64,000 nucleotides of DNA. Source: Flavobacterium pisciphilum. Its GTDB lineage: Bacteria; Bacteroidota; Bacteroidia; Flavobacteriales; Flavobacteriaceae. The DNA lies in the NCBI RefSeq assembly GCF_020905345.1, contig NZ_JAJJMO010000001.1, forward strand, positions 4,588,001 to 4,652,000. Reading direction: 5' to 3'. The position numbers were made by a program, and so were the translations under genes. Positions 35,014 through 42,427 of this stretch are shown here, in pieces. The notes under the pieces were generated by a model. It was given only the letters and a program-made list of their open reading frames with translations. It was not told the origin of the DNA and made no database searches. Numbering within the stretch: the first letter of the stretch is position 1; each line of letters opens with the position of its first letter.

Positions 35014-36570
35014 ATGGAAAAAGAATACGATGTAATAATAGCAGGATGTGGCCCTACTGGAGCCACATTTGCTAATTATTTTGGTAAGCAAAATTTAAGA
35101 GTTTTGCTCTTTGATAAGGAGTCGGATATTATTGAATATCCTAGAGCGGTACATATTGACGAAGATGTAATAAGAATTTTTCAGGAATTGGGTTTGTATG
35201 AGGAAATGAAAAAAGATGCAATAAAACCTTTTGTAAATTATTCATTAGTTTCGAAAAAGGATAAATTACTTTTTCAATTTCAACCCAACTCTAGTATTTC
35301 TGAAGATATTCCTGATTGTAGTTGGATTTTGCAGCCTGAAATTGAAAAACATTTGAGGAATGGTTTTTTGCAATATCCAAACGTTACATTTTTAAAAGAA
35401 ACAACTTGGAGGGATATGAATAAAAAAGAAGATTCTGTTTCTTTAGTATTAATGGATAGTCAAGAGCAATTAATAAAAGTAAAAGCTAAATTTCTTATTG
35501 CTTGCGATGGAGGTAAAAGTGCAATTCGAAAACAAATGAATATAGCTGTTCATGATTTCGGATTCAAGAAAGAATGGTTTGTTATTGATACAAATTATAA
35601 TGGGGAAAATGTTTTTTCTGAAGACCATAAGCAATATTGTGATCCAGATCAACCTATGACTTATGTAAATGGGGTGAAAAACCATTTTAGATGGGAGTTT
35701 ATGGTTTCTAAAAAGCATGCTGAATTTTCAGATGAAATGTTAGCAAAAACAATGATTCCCAAACTAGCTTCCCATTTTCCGATAGATGATTTTGAAATCA
35801 TTAGAAAGAAAAAATATGTATTCCATACTTTAGTGGCAAAGGAATGGCGTTCAGGACCTGTTTTCTTGGCAGGAGATGCAGCACATCAGATGCCACCATT
35901 TTTGGGACAAGGGATGTGTTCTGGTATCAAAGATGCTAAAAATTTAGCATGGAAGATTGTTAGCGCTTGTACTAGTTTTAATGTAGCTACAAATGAATTG
36001 TTGGATTCTTACTATATGGAGCGTGCCCCGCAGGTAGAGAAAATAATTAAATTGGCTGCTATTCTGGGAGGGTTCATTCAATATTCTAATCCTATTTTGG
36101 CATCATTTAGGAATGGATTTTTAAAATTACTTAATATTTTACCCAATAAGCCTATTGATGCACTTATAGAAAAGCATCTTTATGGTTTAGAAGTGAAAAA
36201 CTTTTCAAAATCCCAACATCCTTTGGTAGGTAAACGGATTCCTCAACCGCTTATCGTTTTAAAAAATAAAAGGAAAGTGTATTTTGATGAATTATGTGGA
36301 TTTCATTGGGTAATATTATTTCGTTCAGATTGTAAAATCATTCCTTTTAATCCTTCTGGAACTTTAAAATACATTCCAGTTGTCGAAAATTTTTCAGAAT
36401 CTTCAATGGGAATTAAATCGCAATTTTTTGCTAAATGGATGGTTGAGAATAAAGTAGATTTTGTTGTAATTAGGCCAGATAAGTTCATTTTTGATATTGG
36501 GAAGGCTAAAGATTATGATAAAGTTATTCGAAATATAGATTCATATATTAATAAAATTAGTGCTAATTAA
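35014..36570 (+). CDS. FAD-dependent aromatic hydroxylase (MhpA/PheA-like)
   Basis: 518 residues. It has the three marks of class A flavoprotein monooxygenases: GxGxxG as IAGCGPTGATFANYFG (9-24), the DG motif in LIACDGGKSAIRKQM near 166-180, and the GD motif in VFLAGDAAHQMPPFLGQG near 285-302. Residues after ~420 form a thioredoxin-like C-terminal region typical of phenol and 3-(3-hydroxyphenyl)propionate hydroxylases. It would use NAD(P)H and O2 to hydroxylate an aromatic ring. Directly after the type III PKS, the probable substrate is the polyketide phenol, giving a catechol or quinone. Confidence 0.9.
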   Translation: MEKEYDVIIAGCGPTGATFANYFGKQNLRVLLFDKESDIIEYPRAVHIDEDVIRIFQELGLYEEMKKDAIKPFVNYSLVSKKDKLLFQFQPNSSISEDIPDCSWILQPEIEKHLRNGFLQYPNVTFLKETTWRDMNKKEDSVSLVLMDSQEQLIKVKAKFLIACDGGKSAIRKQMNIAVHDFGFKKEWFVIDTNYNGENVFSEDHKQYCDPDQPMTYVNGVKNHFRWEFMVSKKHAEFSDEMLAKTMIPKLASHFPIDDFEIIRKKKYVFHTLVAKEWRSGPVFLAGDAAHQMPPFLGQGMCSGIKDAKNLAWKIVSACTSFNVATNELLDSYYMERAPQVEKIIKLAAILGGFIQYSNPILASFRNGFLKLLNILPNKPIDALIEKHLYGLEVKNFSKSQHPLVGKRIPQPLIVLKNKRKVYFDELCGFHWVILFRSDCKIIPFNPSGTLKYIPVVENFSESSMGIKSQFFAKWMVENKVDFVVIRPDKFIFDIGKAKDYDKVIRNIDSYINKISAN

Positions 36571-36581
36571 AGAAAAAACAC

Positions 36582-37172
36582 ATGAATTATTTAATCATTT
36601 TTAACCATCCCTATAAAGGAAGTTATTGTAATGCTTTACTTAATGCAGTACAAGAGGGACTTAAAACAGCTCAACATTCTATGGATTTAATTCATCTTGA
36701 TAATGAAGCGTTTAATCCGGTAATGACTGCCGAAGATTTAAAATCTTTTAGAGATAAAAAACCTAGCGATGCACAAGTTATTGCTTATCAGGAACGACTG
36801 GAAAAGGCAGATTATCTCGTTTTTATATTTCCAATATGGTGGGAACTGATGCCTGCTTTAATGAAAGGTTTTATTGATAAAGTTATTTTTCCAGGTTTGG
36901 CTTATGATTATTCAAATGAAAAGAACACAAGGATGAAACCTTTGTTGAATAATGTAAAAGGAGTTACTGTAATTACAACAATGAATACCCCGAGATACAT
37001 CTATAAATGGATTTTTGGCAATGCAATTCAAAAAGCATTTATTAGAGGAATATTTTGGAAATTAGGGTATAAAAATAGAAAATGGATTAGTTATAATAGA
37101 GTGAAAATGGTGAGCCAAAATAAGCGTGAAAATTGGTTGGAAGAACTAGAAAGAAAATTTTCAAGATTATAA
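36582..37172 (+). CDS. NAD(P)H quinone oxidoreductase (flavodoxin-like fold)
   Basis: 196 residues of the NQO1/YwrO/KefF family. The N-terminus NYLIIFNHPYKGSYCNALL has the flavin-phosphate loop, YLVFIFPIWWELMPALMKGFIDK (78-100) is the family signature, and VITTMNTPRYIY contacts the isoalloxazine. It would reduce quinones by two electrons with FAD or FMN. It begins 11 bases after the monooxygenase stop as the last gene of the operon, which fits recycling or finishing a quinone made by the first two enzymes. Confidence 0.88.
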   Translation: MNYLIIFNHPYKGSYCNALLNAVQEGLKTAQHSMDLIHLDNEAFNPVMTAEDLKSFRDKKPSDAQVIAYQERLEKADYLVFIFPIWWELMPALMKGFIDKVIFPGLAYDYSNEKNTRMKPLLNNVKGVTVITTMNTPRYIYKWIFGNAIQKAFIRGIFWKLGYKNRKWISYNRVKMVSQNKRENWLEELERKFSRL

Positions 37173-37184
37173 TTAAAATTATTT

Positions 37185-37215
37185 AAAAGAGCTATTTGTT
37201 AATCTATAGCTCTTT
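37185..37215. terminator. Bidirectional terminator
   Basis: AAAGAGCTA (37187-37195) pairs with TAGCTCTTT (37207-37215), between the quinone oxidoreductase gene and the convergent DUF3810 gene, and overlaps the latter's stop codon. Confidence 0.65.
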
Positions 37216-38265
37216 CTTTTTGTAGTAATTGACCATTAAATCAACAAATTTACTATAACTTTCCATGCCATCTTTTTGTTGATTCATTTTTAGGAAGTTA
37301 TCATAAAAAATATGAAAACCAGTCTCAATAAAAGTCTCATATTGCTTCCAGAAATCTTGGCTTTCTTTGTAGTTTTTTAGAATTCCAGGATGAACTGTTT
37401 TTATTATTTGGTTAAATAATTTTTCATCTTTTACTTGTAGAATCCCTAAACAATAGCGCAAGGCTAAGCTGTAACCAGAATATTGAATGTATAAATCGTC
37501 ATTTTTTACTGAAGCTAAAAATCCTATAAAATTACATTCATTCTCACTAGCATAGCCCATTTGATGTGCCATTTCATGATTTGTAGTCATAGGAAAACTG
37601 TACATTGGACCAAGATCATTTACTTGAGCTTCATTGGTAAATGGATTTAAATAACCACCAAATCCCATATAGGTGAGAGGTAGGCTAAAAAGTGATTTTT
37701 TTACACTTGAATGAGAGTAGGTAAAATAAGGGTGGTCAGTTGCGAGATTGTTGTAGCCGTTTAAATTGATTTTAAAAACCTGTTCTTGTGAATAAGGAAA
37801 AACAACTTTAAGACTATCGTTTTTAGTTATTAGAGAATGAATAGAATTTGTTTTAGTGATTAATTTTTTTGTGAAATCTAATAAATCAGCATCAGTGTAG
37901 TCTTTTTGAATTTTCATTTTTTCAAATAAGGGCACTCGATAGTAATTAAAAGCCCATAGGAAGTGAAATAAAAAATAGAAAATGGAGAGATAGCTTAAAG
38001 CGGTCAAGAGATTATCTTTCCATGATAATTTCCATGATTTTCGGCTGATCCAAATCCATTTTAAAAATAATACAATCAAGGCAAAATAAATACAATCGCC
38101 TATAGAAAAAGGAATCCAACCAAGTGTAATTCTTGAAAAAGAAGCAATTTTTAAATACAATCCAGTGCTGTAGTATTTTTCAATGAATTCAGGAAAAAAG
38201 GGAATGATCTTTAATAGGATGATTTGTAACAGTAAAAATAAGGGAAGGATGTATTTTGATTTCAC
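37204..38265 (-). CDS. DUF3810 membrane protein with zinc-protease-like motif
   Basis: 353 residues from a GTG start (no in-frame ATG nearby). Three hydrophobic segments lie in the first ~110 residues (LFLLLQIILLKIIPFF, IPFSIGDCIYFALIVLFLKW, LSYLSIFYFLFHFLWAF). The soluble part has TTNHEMAHQMGYASENECNFIGF near 230-252, a HEMAH zinc-binding motif with a downstream glutamate, as in the DUF3810 family. A membrane-anchored metalloprotease is plausible but has not been shown. It is transcribed divergently from pepD. Confidence 0.85.
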   Translation of the reverse strand: MKSKYILPLFLLLQIILLKIIPFFPEFIEKYYSTGLYLKIASFSRITLGWIPFSIGDCIYFALIVLFLKWIWISRKSWKLSWKDNLLTALSYLSIFYFLFHFLWAFNYYRVPLFEKMKIQKDYTDADLLDFTKKLITKTNSIHSLITKNDSLKVVFPYSQEQVFKINLNGYNNLATDHPYFTYSHSSVKKSLFSLPLTYMGFGGYLNPFTNEAQVNDLGPMYSFPMTTNHEMAHQMGYASENECNFIGFLASVKNDDLYIQYSGYSLALRYCLGILQVKDEKLFNQIIKTVHPGILKNYKESQDFWKQYETFIETGFHIFYDNFLKMNQQKDGMESYSKFVDLMVNYYKKKEL

Positions 38266-38305
38266 AGTATAAATTTTGGATACGTAAATATAAATACAAT
38301 ATCAA

Positions 38306-38340
38306 TTGTATCGAAAAAGAATTTAAACTTTGTAACTTTG
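38306..38340 (+). promoter_or_regulatory. pepD promoter
   Basis: -7 TAACTTTG (38333-38340) is an exact TAnnTTTG match; TTG at 38306-38308 is a possible -33 with a long 24-base spacer. A start near 38347 leaves the ATG at 38375 as the likely initiation codon. Confidence 0.5.
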
Positions 38341-38374
38341 AAGTTGGAAAATGTTAAACATCAAACAAAACATA

Positions 38375-39835
38375 ATGAGTCAAGAAATAAGAAATTTAGA
38401 ACCAAAAGCGCTTTGGAATAAGTTTGCTGATTTGAATGCAGTACCACGTCCATCTAAAAAAGAAGAGCGTGTTATTGAGTTCATGAAAAACTTTGGTACT
38501 AGTTTAGGATTAGAAACTTTTGAGGATGAAATTCGTAATGTAATTATTCGTAAACCAGCTACTCCAGGAATGGAAAATCGTAAGGCAATTGTTTTACAAG
38601 GACACTTGGATATGGTGCATCAAAAAAATGCAGATACGGTTTTTGATTTTGATACACAGGGAATTGACATGTATGTTGATGGGGATTGGGTTCGTGCTAA
38701 AGGAACTACACTTGGTGCAGATAATGGACTTGGAGTTGCAACAATAATGGCAATTTTAGAAAGTAAAGATATTCCGCATCCAGCAATTGAAGCTTTGTTT
38801 ACAATCGACGAAGAAACTGGAATGACAGGAGCTTTAAATCTAAAAGGAGGAATCCTTCAAGGTCAAATTTTATTGAATTTGGATACTGAAGAAGATGACG
38901 AAATTGATATAGGTTGTGCAGGAGGAATTGATGTAACAGCTACAAGAACTTATAATGAAGAAGATGTTCCAGAAGGTTCTGTTGGGCATATTATCACTGT
39001 AAAAGGTCTTAAAGGAGGTCATTCAGGAATGGATATTCATAAAGGTTTGGGTAATGCCAATAAAATTATGAATCGTTTGTTGTTTGATGCTTTCGAAAAT
39101 TTCGGATTGCAAGTGGTTGAGATCAACGGAGGAAGTTTGCGTAATGCAATTCCAAGAGAAAGTGTTGCGAAAGTAATCATTTCAGAAATGTTTGATGAAG
39201 CTTACATTTTTGATATGCAAGAAATCATCAATGATATTAAAACAGAATATAAAACTACTGAACCAAATCTTACAATAGAAATCGTAAAATGCGATTTACC
39301 TAATAAAGTAATGGATTTAGGAGTTCAAGAAGGTATTATTCGTGCTATTTATGCTGCTCATAATGGGGTTTACAGAATGAGTGCAGATATGGCAGACTTA
39401 GTTGAAACTTCAAATAATATTGCTCGTGTAATAGTAAAAGATGGTGAAATTAAGATTGGATGTTTAACACGTTCTTCTGTAGAAACTTCTAAATTTGATT
39501 TGGCTAACTCATTGCGTTCAGCATTTGAACTAGTTGGTTGTGAAGTGGAGCTTTCAGGAAGTTACCCAGGTTGGACTCCAAATGTAAACTCTGAAATATT
39601 AGATGTTTTAGTTGGTATTTACGAAAAACAAAATAACGAAAAGCCTAAAGTTGTGGCTTGTCACGCTGGTTTAGAATGCGGAATTTTAGGAACTAATTAT
39701 CCAGATATGGATATGATTTCTTTTGGACCAACAATTCATGGAGCACATTCACCAGATGAAAGAGCAAGTATTTCTTCAGCCCAAAAATATTGGAAGTTTG
39801 TTTTAGAAATTCTAGAGAACATTCCAGTTAAATAA
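38375..39835 (+). CDS. pepD: Aminoacyl-histidine (Xaa-His) dipeptidase
   Basis: 486 residues from MSQEIRNLEPKALW at 38375; the ATG at 38351 lies almost on the predicted transcription start. It is an M20 metallopeptidase: LQGHLDMVHQKN near 80-91 (first zinc histidine), GADNGLGVATIMAI near 115-128, TIDEETGMTGA near 146-156 (catalytic and bridging glutamates), KGGHSGMDIHKG near 216-227 and FGPTIHGAHSPDERASI near the end (last zinc histidine). It hydrolyses cytosolic dipeptides such as carnosine-like Xaa-His. It is monocistronic and closed by a long hairpin. Confidence 0.96.
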   Translation: MSQEIRNLEPKALWNKFADLNAVPRPSKKEERVIEFMKNFGTSLGLETFEDEIRNVIIRKPATPGMENRKAIVLQGHLDMVHQKNADTVFDFDTQGIDMYVDGDWVRAKGTTLGADNGLGVATIMAILESKDIPHPAIEALFTIDEETGMTGALNLKGGILQGQILLNLDTEEDDEIDIGCAGGIDVTATRTYNEEDVPEGSVGHIITVKGLKGGHSGMDIHKGLGNANKIMNRLLFDAFENFGLQVVEINGGSLRNAIPRESVAKVIISEMFDEAYIFDMQEIINDIKTEYKTTEPNLTIEIVKCDLPNKVMDLGVQEGIIRAIYAAHNGVYRMSADMADLVETSNNIARVIVKDGEIKIGCLTRSSVETSKFDLANSLRSAFELVGCEVELSGSYPGWTPNVNSEILDVLVGIYEKQNNEKPKVVACHAGLECGILGTNYPDMDMISFGPTIHGAHSPDERASISSAQKYWKFVLEILENIPVK

Positions 39836-39900
39836 TTTTTAGTCTAGTATACAGTCACAGTAATCAGTTATAAGCTGAAAACTGTGACTGTGACTAAAAA
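39836..39900. terminator. Bidirectional terminator after pepD
   Basis: TTTTTAGTC (39836-39844) and ACAGTCACAGT (39851-39861) pair with ACTGTGACTGT (39881-39891) and GACTAAAAA (39892-39900), with a six-base bulge on the left arm. T-runs at both ends serve both directions. Confidence 0.8.
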
Positions 39901-39906
39901 TTAAAT

Positions 39907-40017
39907 TTAGTCTCTTTTAGGACTATTTTTCTTTTCTCTCTTTTCCTCTTTCTTTTCTTTTGCAGTTTTAAGAGGTTCCTTTTTTTGCGTTTTCTTCGCG
40001 TCTTGACTCTTTGCCAT
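39907..40017 (-). CDS. 36-residue lysine-rich small protein
   Basis: ATG at 40017 opens a 36-codon frame ending TAA at 39907-39909, with the sequence MAKSQDAKKTQKKEPL, then KTAKEKKEEKREKKNSPKRD. Almost half of the residues are lysine or arginine, with alternating glutamates, giving a single charged helix. It stops seven bases before a bidirectional terminator placed to serve it, which supports a real gene. I recall similar short KKxEEK proteins in flavobacteria but cannot assign a function; nucleic acid or ribosome binding is a guess. Confidence 0.55.
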   Translation of the reverse strand: MAKSQDAKKTQKKEPLKTAKEKKEEKREKKNSPKRD

Positions 40018-40127
40018 GTATGGTTTTGTTAAGTTAATTTCTTTTTATATAAAAGTAAATATAGTGACTATTTTTATATGATTACTCTTAAAAAAGCTCT
40101 TTTTAAATATGTTGCTAAATAGGGTTC

Positions 40128-41438
40128 TTATTTAGGAGTTTGTCTATATACTTCTACTGAATCTTTAGCCAGTCGAATTTTAAGCCATGACTTTAATTTA
40201 GTATTCATCTCTTTGTCTAACTCTTTTTTGCTCTGGTATAAAACAACAGGTATTATCTTGGTATTTTGCGCGTTTTTATAAGAGTAGTTTCCAATAACTA
40301 GCGATGATATATATGGAAAAAGTACTTTCGACTCGTCTGTAATTTGCTCATTGTTAAATTGGTATTCAGCTAGTTGTTCTCGTAAGCTATTAATCATAAT
40401 GTCTTTTTTATCCACTAGATCTTTACTAGAATTCATTTTGTTGAGGATGTCTCGACTTAAATTAAAAGTGTCTTGCTGAATTAATAGCTGTGTATTAGGT
40501 AAGTTATAGTCAATCAGTTTTTTGTTCAAATTGCTGATTTCCTCGTTGTTGAATTTTTTAGATAAAAAAGCAAGCTCTATTTTTTTAGGATTGCTATTGT
40601 ATTCTACCTTTTTGTATATTATTGGGTAATTATGATCTGTAAATTCATTTTTGATAAAAACCTCTGTCTTTAAACGGTAGCTCTTTTCAACAAATAATTG
40701 GTATGCAAAATAGATGCTAGGTAAAATCATGAACATGATAAGTATAGTAATGCCGTATTTTACTTGTTTCTCACGTTTTAAATCCAGTTGTTGGGTAATA
40801 GGGTATTTCAGGAATTTTACGATTACAAAAGTTGCAATGCAAATAAACACACAGTTTATAGCGTATAAGTACATAGCGCCTAAAAAGTAGCCAATATTTC
40901 CTAAAGCTAAACTATAGCCAGCAGTACATAGCGGAGGCATTAAAGCTGTTGCTATTGCTACACCTGGAATTGGATTTCCTTTCTCAACTCTTGTTACCGC
41001 AATTACGCCAACTAAGCCACCAAAAAAGGCAATTAAGATATCGTATATGTTAGGAGATGTTCGAGCCAAAAGCTCAGATTGTGCCTCTTTAAAAGGGCTT
41101 GCGTAAAAATATAAAGTAGAGATTGCTAGACTTACAAATGTAGCAATCAGAAGATTTTTAATAGATTTTTTTACTAATTCAAAGTCATACATTCCAAGTC
41201 CAAAACCGGCCCCAACAATTGGTCCCATTAAAGGTGAAATCAACATGGCACCAATTATTACAGCTGTAGAGTTTACATTTAAGCCAACAGATGCAATAAG
41301 TATTGCACAAGCTAATATCCATAAATTAGAACCTCTAAAAGAGATGCTGCTGGTGATATTCTCAATTACTTTGTTTTTATTCTCTTCTCCTTTTTGAAGG
41401 TCTATGAAGTTTAGGACTTTGTTTATTTCTTTTTTCAT
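40128..41438 (-). CDS. DUF389 (TIGR00341-type) membrane protein
   Basis: 436 residues. About six membrane segments lie between 35 and 245, with the family signature NSTAVIIGAMLISPLMGPIVG (56-76), FFGGLVGVIAVTRV and IPGVAIATALMPPLCTAGY near 157-175. A C-terminal soluble region of ~190 residues, probably periplasmic, follows. DUF389 proteins are inner-membrane proteins of unknown function. No operon partner is close: the next genes are separated by 89 bases or more on each side. Confidence 0.85.
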   Translation of the reverse strand: MKKEINKVLNFIDLQKGEENKNKVIENITSSISFRGSNLWILACAILIASVGLNVNSTAVIIGAMLISPLMGPIVGAGFGLGMYDFELVKKSIKNLLIATFVSLAISTLYFYASPFKEAQSELLARTSPNIYDILIAFFGGLVGVIAVTRVEKGNPIPGVAIATALMPPLCTAGYSLALGNIGYFLGAMYLYAINCVFICIATFVIVKFLKYPITQQLDLKREKQVKYGITILIMFMILPSIYFAYQLFVEKSYRLKTEVFIKNEFTDHNYPIIYKKVEYNSNPKKIELAFLSKKFNNEEISNLNKKLIDYNLPNTQLLIQQDTFNLSRDILNKMNSSKDLVDKKDIMINSLREQLAEYQFNNEQITDESKVLFPYISSLVIGNYSYKNAQNTKIIPVVLYQSKKELDKEMNTKLKSWLKIRLAKDSVEVYRQTPK

Positions 41439-41512
41439 AAGGAAAGGAGTTTGTTGAATGTTAAATTACAAATTTTATATTAGAATACTTGTAAAAGATA
41501 GTTGCGTTGTTT

Positions 41513-41550
41513 CAAAAAAAAATCCTCAGCTACTTTGGGTAGTGAGGATT
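41513..41550 (-). terminator. Terminator of the gene at 41573-42340
   Basis: AATCCTCA...CTAC (41521-41532) pairs with GTAG...TGAGGATT (41540-41550). Read on the minus strand it ends in a run of Ts from the A-tract at 41513-41522. Confidence 0.75.
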
Positions 41551-41572
41551 GATTTTTATTGTTTTAAAGTAA

Positions 41573-42340
41573 CTAATTACGTTTAAGTATTTTATATTGC
41601 TCATAACAACCGCTTATGGCGTCCATTATTTGTAAATCATTTGCACTTTGTATAAAAGAATCAGAATAGTTGCAACGTTTTAAAATCTCAGGGATCTCAT
41701 CTTTGCTTATTCCAAGTAATACAGCTACGGTTTCTCTATCAAATTTTGATTCTAATAGATTACGAACAGTATCGTCTTTTTTCATTTCCTTGAGCTTTCT
41801 TAATTCCTTGGGGTTTTTTCCAAAAAAATTATAGAGGACATCCGTTGGGTTAAAGATTGATCCTAGTACTTTACCAAATGCATTAGGAGAGTATTCTCCT
41901 GCTTCATATCCTTGGGTTAATCCCGAAATACTATAACGGTAGTTTTCTTTTGCAGGAATCAATTTAGAATCAACTTCTAGGTACCCAGTTAAGTTAAAAG
42001 GGCGTATGATAACTTCTTCAAGAGCAATTGCTTTTTCAGTAAGCTGAATTTTCGTGACTTTATTTTTTAGCCAGTCATTAGTAACACGAATTCTCAAGGA
42101 TTGAAATCCTAAAATAGAGAAGTGTAAAGTGTCATTTGGCTGAACGTCAATTTCAAAATATCCTTTTGCATCAGATGTAGCACCTCTTACTTTGTTAAGA
42201 TTGATGATGTTTACGCTAGAAAGTGGGAGTTTTGTATTGTCGTTAACAATGTAACCAGATACGCGTTGAGCATGCTCAGTCTCTTGGGAAAACGCGGTCG
42301 TGGATAGTACTAAAAAAAAGAAGACTACAAAATATTTCAT
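41573..42340 (-). CDS. Carboxypeptidase-like regulatory domain protein, secreted
   Basis: 255 residues from the ATG at 42340, which opens directly on the signal peptide MKYFVVFFFLVLSTTAFSQ; an earlier in-frame ATG at 42373 would bury it. Residues ~25-105 are a CarboxypepD-reg-like beta sandwich (VSGYIVNDNTKLPLSSVNI, ATSDAKGYFEIDV, ILGFQSLRI, VIIRPFNL). The C-terminal ~130 residues are helical with no known motif. Such domains precede TonB plugs in larger proteins, but here the protein ends without a barrel. It probably sits in the periplasm or on the outer membrane; function unknown. Confidence 0.75.
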   Translation of the reverse strand: MKYFVVFFFLVLSTTAFSQETEHAQRVSGYIVNDNTKLPLSSVNIINLNKVRGATSDAKGYFEIDVQPNDTLHFSILGFQSLRIRVTNDWLKNKVTKIQLTEKAIALEEVIIRPFNLTGYLEVDSKLIPAKENYRYSISGLTQGYEAGEYSPNAFGKVLGSIFNPTDVLYNFFGKNPKELRKLKEMKKDDTVRNLLESKFDRETVAVLLGISKDEIPEILKRCNYSDSFIQSANDLQIMDAISGCYEQYKILKRN

Positions 42341-42427
42341 AAACTGATTTAAAACTCTAAAAGTAGTAATCAAGATTGAATATTTTGTAGTCTTCTAGTA
42401 TAATTATAAGAAAATTAACAAAGAGAA

